From: Maritimibacter sp.
GTDB lineage: Bacteria; Pseudomonadota; Alphaproteobacteria; Rhodobacterales; Rhodobacteraceae
Assembly: GCA_002695005.1 (NCBI GenBank)
Contig: NZNT01000015.1
Span: 389,047 to 453,046 of the forward strand
Reading direction: 5' to 3'
DNA length: 64,000 nucleotides
Part shown: positions 38,426 through 47,820 of the stretch, one piece after another
How positions within the stretch are numbered: position 1 is the stretch's first letter
How the letters are laid out: each line of letters starts with the position of its first letter
Position numbers and translations under genes: made by a program
Notes under the pieces: model-generated
What the model was told of the DNA's origin: nothing
Database searches by the model: none
Seen by the model: only the letters and a program-made list of their open reading frames with translations

Positions 38426-39481
38426 TCACCCCCGGCGGCGGTTGCGTCCCCCGCGGCGGCCACCGGCCGCGCCGGCCGCGCCCTGGTTCACGGAGTTGAA
38501 CTTGATCCACTCCGCGCCGTGCGGGTCGTTGTCGAGCAGCATGTTGGCCGCGCGGATCGCTTCCATCTCCTTGCCCGGCTTGTACCGGGTCGAGCCCAGG
38601 CCGAAGAGCGTGACGAAGGTCTCGTCGTCGATGCCCTCGGGCAGGATGATCCCGGCGGCTTCCACTTCTGCCTTCTTCTCGGCGATCTTGGCTTGCGGGA
38701 CGGGGAGGGCCAGCGGGTTCATGATGGCCGACGTCATACCGGCGGCGGCGGCCATCGGGAGGAAGGCGTTGTTGATGCCGTGACGGTTGGGCAGGCCGAA
38801 GGAGATGTTGGACGCGCCGCAGGTAGTGTTCACGCCCAGCTCGTCGCGCAGGCGACGCACGAGAGTGAAGACCTGCTTGCCGGCCGTCGCCATCGCACCG
38901 ATGGGCATGACGAGCGGATCGACCACGATGTCATGGGCCGGGATGCCGAAATCGGCGGCCCGTTCCACGATCTTCTTGGCCACCGCGAAGCGCACGTCCG
39001 GGTCTTCGGAAATCCCGGTGTCATCGTTCGAGATCGCCACCACCGGCACGTTGTATTTCGCGATCAGGGGCAGGACGAATTCGAGCCGCTCTTCCTCGCC
39101 CGTGACGGAGTTCACGAGAGGGCGACCCTTCGTGACCTTCAGACCGGCTTCCAGCGCCGCGGGGACCGAGCTGTCGATGCAGAGCGGCACGTCCACCAGC
39201 CCCTGCACCAGTTCGAGGATCGCCGTCATCAGGGGCGGCTCGGTCTCGTTCGGGTTGGGGTTGGAGTTGTAGACGACGCCCGCGTTCACATCGAGCACGG
39301 TGGCCCCGCAGGCGACCTGCGCCACGGCGTCTTTTTCGACGGTCGAATAATCGCCCGCCTCAAGCTCGGCGGCGAGCTTCTTGCGACCCGTCGGGTTGAT
39401 GCGTTCGCCGATCACGCAGAACGGCTCGTCAAAGCCGATGGTGACGGTCTTGGTCGCGGATTCGAGAACGGTGCGTGTCAT
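38426..39481 (-). CDS. Methyltetrahydrofolate:corrinoid methyltransferase (pterin-binding)
   Basis: The 351-residue protein has the dihydropteroate synthase-like TIM barrel that binds methyltetrahydrofolate: FCVIGERINPTGRKKLAAEL, ATVLDVNAGV, LCIDSSVPAALEAGL, and TCGASNISFGLPNR. It ends in a Gly/Arg-rich tail (GGRRGGRNRRRG). Such proteins pass a methyl group to or from a separate cobalamin protein. In Rhodobacterales they have been linked to a split, three-part methionine synthase and to methylamine or betaine C1 metabolism. The PF13769-like gene upstream supports a shared unit. Confidence 0.87.
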   Translation of the reverse strand: MTRTVLESATKTVTIGFDEPFCVIGERINPTGRKKLAAELEAGDYSTVEKDAVAQVACGATVLDVNAGVVYNSNPNPNETEPPLMTAILELVQGLVDVPLCIDSSVPAALEAGLKVTKGRPLVNSVTGEEERLEFVLPLIAKYNVPVVAISNDDTGISEDPDVRFAVAKKIVERAADFGIPAHDIVVDPLVMPIGAMATAGKQVFTLVRRLRDELGVNTTCGASNISFGLPNRHGINNAFLPMAAAAGMTSAIMNPLALPVPQAKIAEKKAEVEAAGIILPEGIDDETFVTLFGLGSTRYKPGKEMEAIRAANMLLDNDPHGAEWIKFNSVNQGAAGAAGGRRGGRNRRRG

Positions 39482-39506
39482 TATCTGTCCCTGTGCTGTC
39501 CGCGCG

Positions 39507-39803
39507 TCACGCGCGGCCCCCGTTTGAAATCAATGCCTTGAGGCGGTCTTTGTCATATTCGGCCTCAAGCCGGGCGGCTTCGGCCTCGGCCACCGCCTGT
39601 GGCTCGCCCTCGACCTCGACCGGGCCTTCGCGGCGCCATTCGGCGAGGTAGTCGTCGGTGCCGGCAAGCCCCGCGCCCATCGCGGCGCGGTCGATGGCCT
39701 GTTCGAACCGCTCCGTCAGCGGCCGCTTGGCCGCCGCGCGTCCGCGCCCGACGATGACCTGTGCCGGGATGTCGCGCCAATATACGATCGTGACCTGAGC
39801 CAT
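39507..39803 (-). CDS. PF13769-type small protein ('virulence factor' family)
   Basis: The 98-residue protein starts MAQVTIVYWRDIPAQVIVG and continues with RAAAKRPLTERFEQAID, matching the small family named virulence factor (PF13769). Despite the name, its genomic partner is a methyltetrahydrofolate-corrinoid methyltransferase, here 25 bp downstream on the same strand. A role in split methionine synthase or corrinoid handling is inference. The ATG at 39803 has GGAGGG upstream. Confidence 0.75.
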   Translation of the reverse strand: MAQVTIVYWRDIPAQVIVGRGRAAAKRPLTERFEQAIDRAAMGAGLAGTDDYLAEWRREGPVEVEGEPQAVAEAEAARLEAEYDKDRLKALISNGGRA

Positions 39804-40011
39804 GTGCCCTCCGTTTCCCTTCCCATAGCGTATGGGGCGCGTCGCGCAGGCCGGTTTGCGACGTCTCGCCGCGTGATAACGCCCCCGGAGGCCGCAAGCC
39901 ACCCGGGCGGGAATGAAAGTTTCGCATGATGATCTTCGCATATCACGAAGCTTGCCACCGGGACGTGGCGCCACTACCTTGAAGGCAACTCGATATGGAG
40001 GGCGTGTAGTC

Positions 40012-41121
40012 ATGGCGCCCAAGCGTCCCGAAGGTGCGGGCGCGTTCCCGAAAGCGGTCGAGCAGCCCGCGCCGGTCAGGCCGGATCCAGACAGCCTTTA
40101 TGCCGCACTGGATCTCGGCACCAATAGTTGTCGTATGCTGATTGCCCAGCCGAAGGGTAATCAGTTTCACGTCGTGGACAGCTTCTCGAAGTCCGTGCAG
40201 CTGGGCCAGGGGCTCAGTGCCTCCGGGCGTCTGTCGCGCGCCTCGATCGCGCGCACGGTTCAGGCGCTCAAGATCTGTCAGCGCAAGCTCCAGAAGCACG
40301 AGGTGAGCCACATGCGCCTCGTCGCGACCGAGGCTTGCCGGCGCGCGGCCAATTCCCGCGATTTCATGCGCTTCGTACGCCGCGAGACCGGCCTCAGGCT
40401 GGAGGTGATCCAGCCGGAGGAGGAGGCGCGGCTCGCCGTGATCTCCTGCGCGCCGCTCGTCGGGCGCAAGACCGAGCAGCTTCTGGTGGTCGACATCGGC
40501 GGCGGCTCGACGGAACTGGTGTGGCTCGACCTGTCCAAAGTCGCCCCCAAGGACCGGCAGAAATCCATCATGCGCCTTCACGCGGGCTTCAAGGGCGATC
40601 CCGGCCCGTTTCCCGTCGCGCGGGTCGTGGACTGGATCTCGGTCCCGCTGGGCGTGGCGACTCTGCGCGAACAATTCGACGACGTGGACGACGACGCGGC
40701 CCGCTTCGCGCTCATGAGCTGGTATTTCGAAGAGCAGCTGGGCGAGTTCAGCCCGTTCCACAAGGAGCAGGCGCGCGAAGGGTTCCAGATCATCGGCACC
40801 TCCGGCACCGTCACCACGGTCGCGGCCACGCATCTGGGCCTGCGCCGCTATGACCGCAACAAGGTCGACGGGCTGCGCATGACCTCGGACCAGATCGACA
40901 AGGTGATCCGCGGCTACCTCGCCGCCGGTCCCGAAGGGCGCCGGCAGGACCCGCGCATCGGCAAGGACCGTCAGGCGCTCATCATGTCCGGGGCGGCGAT
41001 CCTTCAGGCGCTGTTGCGGGTGTGGCCCACGGATCGGCTTTCCGTGGCCGACCGGGGGTTGCGCGAGGGGCTGCTCTACGCGCAGATGTCGTCCGACGGC
41101 GTTCTGGAAGACTCGATTTAG
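40012..41121 (+). CDS. ppx: Ppx/GppA family phosphatase
   Basis: This exopolyphosphatase or guanosine pentaphosphate phosphatase-like enzyme has the ASKHA fold. The 369-residue protein shows [16 protein letters not shown] (phosphate-binding loop), [29 protein letters not shown] and [16 protein letters not shown]. The ATG at 40012 follows GGAGGGC; an ATG at 39913 gives an unconserved extension. rlmE starts 2 bp after its stop, so the pair is cotranscribed, as in many alphaproteobacteria. Confidence 0.92.
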   Translation: MAPKRPEGAGAFPKAVEQPAPVRPDPDSLYAALDLGTNSCRMLIAQPKGNQFHVVDSFSKSVQLGQGLSASGRLSRASIARTVQALKICQRKLQKHEVSHMRLVATEACRRAANSRDFMRFVRRETGLRLEVIQPEEEARLAVISCAPLVGRKTEQLLVVDIGGGSTELVWLDLSKVAPKDRQKSIMRLHAGFKGDPGPFPVARVVDWISVPLGVATLREQFDDVDDDAARFALMSWYFEEQLGEFSPFHKEQAREGFQIIGTSGTVTTVAATHLGLRRYDRNKVDGLRMTSDQIDKVIRGYLAAGPEGRRQDPRIGKDRQALIMSGAAILQALLRVWPTDRLSVADRGLREGLLYAQMSSDGVLEDSI

Positions 41122-41123
41122 GC

Positions 41124-41840
41124 ATGGTGAAGAAACCCGGTACCAAAGGCTCCTCCGGACGGGGGCAACGTGACCTTCGCGTGAAGGTGAAGACCGCGCG
41201 CGGGCGCAAGCTGTCCTCGACCCTCTGGCTCGAGCGGCAGTTGAACGACCCCTATGTCAAACGGGCGCGCGACGAGGGGTATCGGGGGCGTGCTGCCTTC
41301 AAGATCCTCGAAATCGACGACAAGTACCGTTTCCTCGTGCCCGGTGCGCGGGTCGTGGACCTCGGCTGCGCCCCCGGCGGCTGGCTTCAGGTCGCGGTGG
41401 AGCGGGTGAACGCGCTTGGCGAGAAGAAGGGCAAGAAGGTGGGCACCGTGCTGGGCGTCGATCTTCAGGAAGTGGAGCCGGTCGCCGGGTCCGACGCCTA
41501 TCAGCTCGACTTCATGGAGGATGACGCGGACGAGAAGGTCAAGGAATGGCTGGGCGGCAAGGCCGACGGGGTCATGTCCGACATGGCCGCCTCGTCTTCG
41601 GGTCACAAACAGACCGACCACCTGCGCATCGTGGCGCTTTGCGAAACGGCGGCCTATTTCGCCTTCGACGTGCTGGAAGAGGGCGGGACGTTCGTGGCCA
41701 AGGTTCTGGCCGGCGGAGCGGAGGGTGACCTCCAGAAACTCCTCAAGCAGAAGTTCACCAAGGTCGCGAACATGAAGCCGCCCGCGTCGCGCTCCGACAG
41801 TTCCGAGAAATTCGTCGTCGCCACAGGGTTTCGCGGGTGA
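41124..41840 (+). CDS. rlmE: 23S rRNA (uridine-2'-O-)-methyltransferase RlmE (FtsJ/RrmJ)
   Basis: RlmE methylates U2552 of 23S rRNA late in 50S assembly. The 238-residue protein has [14 protein letters not shown] sequence ([19 protein letters not shown]), the SAM motif [15 protein letters not shown], the catalytic Asp region [18 protein letters not shown], and the K in FVAKVLAGG. All KDKE-type catalytic positions appear present. It lies immediately after ppx. Confidence 0.95.
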   Translation: MVKKPGTKGSSGRGQRDLRVKVKTARGRKLSSTLWLERQLNDPYVKRARDEGYRGRAAFKILEIDDKYRFLVPGARVVDLGCAPGGWLQVAVERVNALGEKKGKKVGTVLGVDLQEVEPVAGSDAYQLDFMEDDADEKVKEWLGGKADGVMSDMAASSSGHKQTDHLRIVALCETAAYFAFDVLEEGGTFVAKVLAGGAEGDLQKLLKQKFTKVANMKPPASRSDSSEKFVVATGFRG

Positions 41841-42022
41841 GTCGCACGCGCTGCGCCGCGCGATTGTCTGCCGCCCGGAAACAAACATGGTTAACACCCG
41901 TGTATTGACCTCAATATGGCGACGCAAACCCCTGACATTCCATAAAAATTTGGGTGATCGCGGAAACGTGAGCTAGGCTGGTCTCAAGGTATTTGACCAA
42001 ATCCGTTTCCAAGGGGGCCAAG

Positions 42023-43537
42023 ATGAAACTGGGATTTTCCACGGGGATACTGTGTCTCGCCGCGACCACGGCGCTGGCCGCGCCCGAGAACCTGCCGGAG
42101 CCGGCGACGGCGGAGATGTTTCCGAAGATCGACATTCAGCAGGCCATGCTTGGGCGGTCGTTGTTCTTCGACCCGATCCTGGCGGGCAACGAGAACATCG
42201 CCTGTTCCACCTGTCACCACCCGAGCCTTGGCACCTCGGACGGCATGTCGCTGTCCATCGGTGAGGGCGGGGTCGGGCTTGGCCCGGACCGTCGGCTGGG
42301 CGCGGGCGAGCATGTCTACGCCCGCATCCCGCGCAACGCGCCCGCGCTGTGGAACCGGGGCTCGACGGATTTCCGGACCATGTTCCATGATGGCCGGCTG
42401 CAGATCGACGCGACCCGGCCCGAAGGCATCCTCATGCCCGCGGCCCGTGACCTCGAGCGCCCGGTGATGAGCCCGCTGGCCGCTCAGGCGCTCCTGCCCA
42501 TCACATCACCCGACGAGATGGCCGGGCAGCATGAGGAGAACCCGACCGCGGCGCTGGTCGAGAAAATGCGCTTCATGGGCGATGACGGCGCATGGTCCGC
42601 CATCGCGGCCAAGGTTGAGACGGTGCCCGAGTACCGCGCGGCGTTCGACTGGATCATTGGCCCGGATGAGCCGCTCCACATTACCGATATCGCCAACGCG
42701 CTCGCCGCCTTCATGACGTTCGAGTTCCGCTCTACCGACGCCCCCTTCGACCGCTACCTGCGGGGGGACGAAACCGCGATCACCGGCCTCGCGGCGGAGG
42801 GGATGGAGCTGTTTTACGGTGACGCCGGGTGCTCCGGCTGCCACGCGGGCACGTTCCAGAGCGATCATCAGTTCCACGCCATCGGGATGCCGCAGCTTGG
42901 GCCAGGCAAGGCGCAGGTCGCCGACCGGGCCTATGCCGATATCGGGCGCATGGCGGTCACGGGCGATCCGGCGGATGCCTACAAGTTCCGCACGCCGTCG
43001 CTGCGCAACGTGACGCGCACGGCGCCTTACGGCCATGCGGGGGCCTATGCCACGCTGGAAGCCACGATCCGCCACCATATGAACCCGAAGGACAGCCTCG
43101 CGGCCTATCGGATCGATCAGGCCCTGCTCCATGCGGTGACCACGGACCACCCGGATACCGAGGCGATGGATGACCCCGAGGAGATGGCGCGCATCGCGGC
43201 GGCGATCGAGTTCGAGGGGGTGAATATCACCGAAGACCAGATCCCGGCGCTCATCGCCTTTCTGGGAACGCTCGAAGACCCGGTGGCGCTCGCTGGGCGG
43301 CTGGGTGTGCCCGACCGCGTGCCGTCGGGGCTGAAGATGGACGAGGTCCGTCCGCCCGCGCTCGCCACGGCGCCAACGCCGCCGCGCGCCACACCGAGCC
43401 CGGCGCGCGTGTTCCGGGCGTTCGCGCAAAGCGGCGAGGTGCCCATCCCGGATCGCGGGCCGGTACGCCCCGCCGACATCTCGCGCACGGAGCTCGTGCG
43501 TGTTGACCGGGAGATTACGGCGCTGCTTTCGCGCTGA
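42023..43537 (+). CDS. Di-haem cytochrome c peroxidase / MauG-like protein
   Basis: The 504-residue protein has a signal peptide (cleavage after TALA) and two haem c motifs, CSTCH near residue 66 and CSGCH near residue 272, as in bacterial di-haem peroxidases and MauG. Other family features are LGRSLFFDP early, and a later FRTPSLRNVTRTAPYGHAG segment. It should act in the periplasm and depend on the ccm genes in this window for haem attachment. The C-terminus is longer than in classical CcpA and Pro/Ala-rich. The peroxidase versus MauG-type role is undecided. Confidence 0.87.
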   Translation: MKLGFSTGILCLAATTALAAPENLPEPATAEMFPKIDIQQAMLGRSLFFDPILAGNENIACSTCHHPSLGTSDGMSLSIGEGGVGLGPDRRLGAGEHVYARIPRNAPALWNRGSTDFRTMFHDGRLQIDATRPEGILMPAARDLERPVMSPLAAQALLPITSPDEMAGQHEENPTAALVEKMRFMGDDGAWSAIAAKVETVPEYRAAFDWIIGPDEPLHITDIANALAAFMTFEFRSTDAPFDRYLRGDETAITGLAAEGMELFYGDAGCSGCHAGTFQSDHQFHAIGMPQLGPGKAQVADRAYADIGRMAVTGDPADAYKFRTPSLRNVTRTAPYGHAGAYATLEATIRHHMNPKDSLAAYRIDQALLHAVTTDHPDTEAMDDPEEMARIAAAIEFEGVNITEDQIPALIAFLGTLEDPVALAGRLGVPDRVPSGLKMDEVRPPALATAPTPPRATPSPARVFRAFAQSGEVPIPDRGPVRPADISRTELVRVDREITALLSR

Positions 43538-43545
43538 CCGCTCGC

Positions 43546-43600
43546 TCTTCTTCGCTTTGTTGAGACTTCGGGGGTCGGGGGCTGGCCCCCGATCCGCCCA
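43546..43600 (-). repeat. Dispersed intergenic repeat, copy D
   Basis: On the minus strand it reads GGGGGCCAGCCCCC then GACCCCCGAAGTCTCAAC and AAAGCGAAGAAGAG. It lies between the convergent 3' ends of the di-haem peroxidase gene and msrB, as do copies B, C, E and F between their own convergent pairs. Confidence 0.65.
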
Positions 43601-43668
43601 CGATGGCGGGAACCGCCGTCGCGGGCTTGCACGGCGCGCGGGGACGCAAGGCCCCGCGCACAGTCAGA

Positions 43669-44109
43669 TCAGTCCACCTGGTCGACGTAATCGCCGTATC
43701 CTTCGGCCTCCATGTCCTCCAGCGCGATGAAGCGCAGGGCGGCGGAGTTGATGCAGTAGCGCAGGCCGCCCCGGTCGGGCGGGCCGTCGGGGAAAACGTG
43801 GCCCAGGTGGCTGTCGCCGTGAGTCGAGCGGACCTCGGTGCGCACCATGCCGAGCGTGCGGTCGCTCAGTTCGTTGATATGGGCGGGTTCGATGGGCTTG
43901 GTGAAGCTGGGCCAGCCGCAGCCCGACTCGTATTTGTCGGACGACGCGAACAGCGGCTCGCCCGACACGATGTCGACGTAGATGCCCCGCTCCTTGTTAT
44001 CCAGAAGGGCGCCTGTGCCGGGCCGCTCGGTGCCCGACTGCTGGGTGACGTAGAACGACATTTCGTCCAGCGCGGCCACCGCATCGGGGTTCTTTTCGTA
44101 TTTCGCCAT
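43669..44109 (-). CDS. msrB: Peptide-methionine (R)-S-oxide reductase
   Basis: MsrB repairs methionine-R-sulfoxide. The 146-residue protein has the signature [29 protein letters not shown] and the catalytic Cys in [10 protein letters not shown]. The two CxxC zinc-binding pairs of many MsrB proteins are missing, so this is the zinc-free type; the Cys in ESGCGWP is the likely resolving residue. It has no signal peptide and should be cytoplasmic. Confidence 0.95.
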   Translation of the reverse strand: MAKYEKNPDAVAALDEMSFYVTQQSGTERPGTGALLDNKERGIYVDIVSGEPLFASSDKYESGCGWPSFTKPIEPAHINELSDRTLGMVRTEVRSTHGDSHLGHVFPDGPPDRGGLRYCINSAALRFIALEDMEAEGYGDYVDQVD

Positions 44110-44232
44110 GTGATCCTCCGTTCTTCAGGAGGAATTTGGGCCTCGCGGCGCGAAAGTCCAAGCCCGAAGGCTCACTTCCGCGTCACTCGCGGCGCGGGCG
44201 CGCGATTTGCCGGGGCTGTCCAAGGGGGATAG

Positions 44233-44322
44233 TGGCGGAGAGACAGGGATTCGAACCCTGGGATCCCGTGAAGGATCAACGGTTTTCGAGACCGCCCCGT
44301 TCGACCACTCCGGCACCTCTCC
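44233..44322 (-). tRNA. tRNA-Ser(CGA)
   Basis: The 90-base minus-strand gene has acceptor GGAGAGG pairing with TCTCTCC (last pair G-T), discriminator G and encoded CCA. The anticodon stem CGGTC/GACCG-type arm presents CGA for UCG codons. A long variable arm and GGTTCGAATCC T-arm identify a class II tRNA-Ser. Confidence 0.96.
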
Positions 44323-44509
44323 GCGGGGGTCTGGCGGGCGATGTAGTGGAAGCTCGGGACGGGCGCAACCCATATCTTTCTGAAATCCCCGGGCATATCG
44401 CCGGTCGCGGAGGATCGCCGGTCGCCTCCCTCTCACAAGAGCGTTTCTTGAGACAGGCGGGCAGGGCGTTTAGGTTGTGCCCAGTTGCCTCAGGAAAGGA
44501 CAGCATCGT

Positions 44510-45340
44510 ATGACCTTCCAACGTCTCATGACCGGCGCCGCCGTCGCGGTCGCCGCCATTTGTTTCAGCGCCGCGCTCGTCGCGGCGGACCGCGAAACCA
44601 GCCGCGAATTCCTTGAAGTGACCGGGTTCGACGTCGCCATCACCTCCATGCAGCAGGGGGCGATGAACGGGCCGGGCATCGCCGGGGCCGACCCCGACGC
44701 CTTCGGGTCGGAGTGGGAGCGGCTGGCCGAAGAGGTGTTCGCGCCCGACGCCATGATCGAAGACACGCTCGACATGATGGAAGCGATCATGCCGCAGGAG
44801 CTTGTCGCGCATGGTCTGGAGTTTTACGGCTCCGAGTTGGGTCAGCGGCTGGTGGAGGCCGAGAACGCCTCGCAGACCGTGGCGAGCGAACGCCAAATGG
44901 CCGAAGGCGAGATGATCGTCACGCGGCTTGCGGATGAAAACCCAGCCCGGATCGAGGAATTTCGCCGGATGACACGGGCGATCGGCGGGGTCGAGCAATC
45001 GACGCGCGCGATCATCGAGATTCAGCTGCGCTACATGATGGCCGCACAGGCCGCCGGGGCCTCGGACGTGCGGTTCTCCGAGGCAGAACTGCGCGAGCTT
45101 CTGACCGAACAAGCCGACCGGCTGAAAGAGTCGATCTCGATCAGCTCGGTCTTCGGGTCGGCCTATGTCTATCAGGATTTCAGCGACGAAGAGGTCGTGG
45201 CCTATCGTGAGGCGCTGGAGGACCCCGAGATGCAGCAGGTCTATGAGATCCTGAACGGCATCCAGTACGAGGTCATGGGCGACCGGTACGAAAAACTCGC
45301 GGCCCGTCTGGCCGACCTGTCGCCGCAGACCGACATCTGA
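44510..45340 (+). CDS. DUF2059-like periplasmic protein
   Basis: The 276-residue protein has a signal peptide (cleavage after LVAA) and an otherwise helical, acidic sequence. The segment MPQELVAHGLEFYGSELGQRLVEAE and the C-terminal EDPEMQQVYEILNGIQYEVM match the DUF2059 pattern. No catalytic residues are apparent. The ATG at 44510 follows AGGAAAGGA. The gene is convergent with the glycosyltransferase at 45345, leaving only 4 bp between them. Confidence 0.7.
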   Translation: MTFQRLMTGAAVAVAAICFSAALVAADRETSREFLEVTGFDVAITSMQQGAMNGPGIAGADPDAFGSEWERLAEEVFAPDAMIEDTLDMMEAIMPQELVAHGLEFYGSELGQRLVEAENASQTVASERQMAEGEMIVTRLADENPARIEEFRRMTRAIGGVEQSTRAIIEIQLRYMMAAQAAGASDVRFSEAELRELLTEQADRLKESISISSVFGSAYVYQDFSDEEVVAYREALEDPEMQQVYEILNGIQYEVMGDRYEKLAARLADLSPQTDI

Positions 45341-45344
45341 GTCG

Positions 45345-46469
45345 TCACATCCGCGCCGTGGGCGAGGGCGCGGGGCCGCCCGCGGCCTCCTGCGCGGCCA
45401 GCGCGGCGGCCACGTCGTCGGGGCCCAGCTCTGCGAGGGGTTTGTCCAGCAGCGGGGCGAGGAACGGCTCGTCTAGGCCCAGCACATCCTGACCCAGCCG
45501 GTGCGACAGGTAGATGCGCAGGCACATGTCGGTTGCGCGCGCCAACACGAAGGGCGGCACGACCGAGGTGTCCGGCCCGTCGCGGGCCACGGTTTCGCTG
45601 CCGTCGGGCGCGACTTTGAGCTGGAAGGCGGGCAGCGTCCGCTTTCCGGTCCAGTCCGGCATGAATTCCATGATGTAGCGGTTGCGCCGGACGTCGAAAG
45701 CCGGGCGGGCCATGATTTGGTCGCGGGCGGACGCGGTCCTGGCCGGGGGCACCCGCGTTTCGTCACCGTGGGGCACATGGAAGACGAGCTTCGCGTCGAG
45801 GTCTTCGCGCGCCGTGCCCGCGCGGGTCAGCCGTTCGTAGAAGTCGTCGTCCTCCCAGCCGTAGCCGACTTTGAACTCGTTGATCCCGCCGACCTTCGCC
45901 AGATCGCTGCGGTGAAGGAAGACGGTGCCGTTGATGTGAATCTCGTGCTTTTCGACGATGCGGAAGTTGCCCGCAATGTAGCGGCCCGGCGAGGGCATGT
46001 GCTTTTCGAAGAACCCGTCCTTGATGAGGATGTCTCCGTCGATCTTGAGCACCTTGTCGAACCGGGCGAGCCGCAGGCCCATGTTGAAAGCCGACGGCGA
46101 GTGCCACCCTTCGTCGGCCACGAGGCGGGGGATGCGGATGCGCGGATCGGTCAGGCCGGCGTCCGCGAGCGACTGCGCGACGGGTTCGTCGGAATGCCAG
46201 TCCACGATGATGATCTCGTCGATCTCGGGCCGTTCGATCCATGTCGGCAGGGCCTGAAGCAGGTTCTCGGTCCGGTTGCGCACGGCGGTGACGAAGGTAA
46301 TGCCCGGTGCGCTTTCGGCAGCGATCGCGGGCACGGGGCCGGAGACGATAGGCGCCGTTGGAATCGGGGGCCTGGCGGGCAAAGGTGCCTGCGCGGCTTC
46401 CGGTGTGGCATGGGCGGGCTTGCCGCGACCCAGGAGTCGTGAGAAAAACGGTTGCGCGGAACGGGTCAT
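45345..46469 (-). CDS. GT2-type glycosyltransferase
   Basis: The 374-residue protein has a Pro/Ala-rich N-terminal lead of about 50 residues. A GT-A fold then begins at GITFVTAVRNRTENLLQAL, with the metal-binding DGD in KVLKIDGDILIKDGFF and acceptor-side VGYGWEDDDFYERL with the ED pair. No membrane helices are seen, so it is cytoplasmic. A role in surface polysaccharide synthesis is likely but the sugar is unknown. The ATG at 46469 gives the length used; an upstream in-frame start would add 28 poorly conserved residues. Confidence 0.82.
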   Translation of the reverse strand: MTRSAQPFFSRLLGRGKPAHATPEAAQAPLPARPPIPTAPIVSGPVPAIAAESAPGITFVTAVRNRTENLLQALPTWIERPEIDEIIIVDWHSDEPVAQSLADAGLTDPRIRIPRLVADEGWHSPSAFNMGLRLARFDKVLKIDGDILIKDGFFEKHMPSPGRYIAGNFRIVEKHEIHINGTVFLHRSDLAKVGGINEFKVGYGWEDDDFYERLTRAGTAREDLDAKLVFHVPHGDETRVPPARTASARDQIMARPAFDVRRNRYIMEFMPDWTGKRTLPAFQLKVAPDGSETVARDGPDTSVVPPFVLARATDMCLRIYLSHRLGQDVLGLDEPFLAPLLDKPLAELGPDDVAAALAAQEAAGGPAPSPTARM

Positions 46470-46557
46470 GAAATCTGGGCCTCGTCGGAAATGTACGGGC
46501 GGAACCATCCCCATTCGCGCGGGGCGCGTCAACGCCCGGCGCACGCGCTGCAAACCC

Positions 46558-46586
46558 TTGACACAGGGGGCCGGAGCGTCGATACA
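46558..46586 (+). promoter_or_regulatory. Probable sigma-70-type promoter for rplU-rpmA
   Basis: TTGACA (46558-46563), a 17-base spacer, then GATACA (46581-46586) form a near-consensus promoter about 150 bp before the rplU start. The leader between is GC-rich and has no clear hairpin that I can assign to ribosomal autoregulation. Confidence 0.5.
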
Positions 46587-46732
46587 CGCGGCTCCTGCGG
46601 CAGGGATTCTCTGCGGCGGGCGAACTCATATGAAACAACGCCCGGATACGGGCGCGCTGTTCGAGGCCGGGGAGACCCCCGCAAACGCCGGATCGCCGGG
46701 GCCACAGAACGCGGGGAAAAAAGGAAGACCCA

Positions 46733-47392
46733 ATGTTTGCAGTCGTGAAGACTGGCGGCAAGCAGTACAAGGTTCAGTCGGGCGACGTGCTCCGCGTCGA
46801 GAAGCTTGCTGCCGAAGCCGGTGAAAAAATTCAGTTCAACGAAGTCCTCATGGTCGGCTCGACCCTTGGCACCCCGCTTGTGGATGGTGCCGGCGTTCAG
46901 GCCGAGGTGATCGACCAGATCAAGGGTGAAAAGCTCATCCACTTCGTGAAGCGCCGCCGTAAGCACGGGTCGCAGCGCACCAAGGGCCACCGTCAGCAGC
47001 TGACGCTGCTCCGGATCACGGACATCCTGGAAAAGGGTGCCGACAAGTCCGGTATCAAGGCCGCCGTGGGCGCAGGCTCCGTCGCCGCAGCCCCCGCCGC
47101 TGCGAAGCCGGCCAAGAAGGCCGCGCCGAAGAAATCCGAGGCGAAAGCCGAGCCCAAGGCCGAGGCGAAAGCCGCACCGAAGGCGAAGTCGGACGCCGCT
47201 GACGACCTGAAAGAGCTGTCAGGTGTTGGCCCCGCGCTCGAGAAGAAGCTGCACGAGGCTGGCGTGACCACCTTCGCGCAGATCGCGTCGTGGACCGAGG
47301 CCGATATCGCCGAGATGGACGAGAAGCTGAGCTTCAAGGGCCGGATCGAGCGTGAAGGCTGGGTCGAACAAGCCAAGAAACTGGCGAAGTAA
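46733..47392 (+). CDS. rplU: Ribosomal protein bL21 with C-terminal helix-hairpin-helix extension
   Basis: Residues 1-103 are a normal L21 ([33 protein letters not shown]) of the 50S subunit. A Lys/Ala-rich linker (about 118-156) and a 60-residue domain follow, with [20 protein letters not shown] and [12 protein letters not shown]. The latter is a helix-hairpin-helix fold like those in DNA-binding and Nuo-associated proteins. Standard L21 ends near residue 103. The extension is known in Rhodobacterales annotations; its function is not established. rpmA follows after 12 bp. Confidence 0.95.
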   Translation: MFAVVKTGGKQYKVQSGDVLRVEKLAAEAGEKIQFNEVLMVGSTLGTPLVDGAGVQAEVIDQIKGEKLIHFVKRRRKHGSQRTKGHRQQLTLLRITDILEKGADKSGIKAAVGAGSVAAAPAAAKPAKKAAPKKSEAKAEPKAEAKAAPKAKSDAADDLKELSGVGPALEKKLHEAGVTTFAQIASWTEADIAEMDEKLSFKGRIEREGWVEQAKKLAK

Positions 47393-47404
47393 GGAGAGAG
47401 CGAA

Positions 47405-47674
47405 ATGGCACACAAAAAAGCTGGTGGTAGCTCCCGTAACGGTCGCGACTCTGCGGGTCGCCGCCTTGGCGTCAAGAAATTCGGTGGCGAAGCCGTCATC
47501 CCGGGCAACATCATCGTGCGTCAGCGCGGCACCAAGGTGTGGCCGGGCGACGGTGTCGGCATCGGGCGCGATCACACGATCTTCGCGACCGCCGAGGGCC
47601 GCGTGACCTTTGCGAAGGGCCTCAAGGGCCGCACCTTCGTATCCGTGCTCCCGGCCGTGGAGGCCGCTGAATAA
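47405..47674 (+). CDS. rpmA: Ribosomal protein bL27
   Basis: L27 is a 50S protein whose N-terminus reaches the peptidyl-transferase centre. The 89-residue product begins [20 protein letters not shown] and has the normal LGVKKFGGE and [14 protein letters not shown] segments. It has no N-terminal propeptide of the Firmicute kind. The ATG follows AGGAGAG. Confidence 0.97.
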   Translation: MAHKKAGGSSRNGRDSAGRRLGVKKFGGEAVIPGNIIVRQRGTKVWPGDGVGIGRDHTIFATAEGRVTFAKGLKGRTFVSVLPAVEAAE

Positions 47675-47699
47675 GCCGACACCCGGCAACGAGATTGAA

Positions 47700-47727
47700 G
47701 GGGGATCGGCGCAAACCGATCCCCCTT
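47700..47727 (+). terminator. Terminator of rplU-rpmA
   Basis: GGGGGATCGG-CGCAAA-CCGATCCCCC is a perfect 10-bp stem followed by TT, 25 bp past the rpmA stop. Confidence 0.88.
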
Positions 47728-47820
47728 CGTCGTTCTGGCGTGACGGAGGGAGGCCCGAACGCCACATGCATTTTGCCCGTCCCGATGTTACCGGGGCCGC
47801 GCTTTCGAGGAGGGAAGCGT

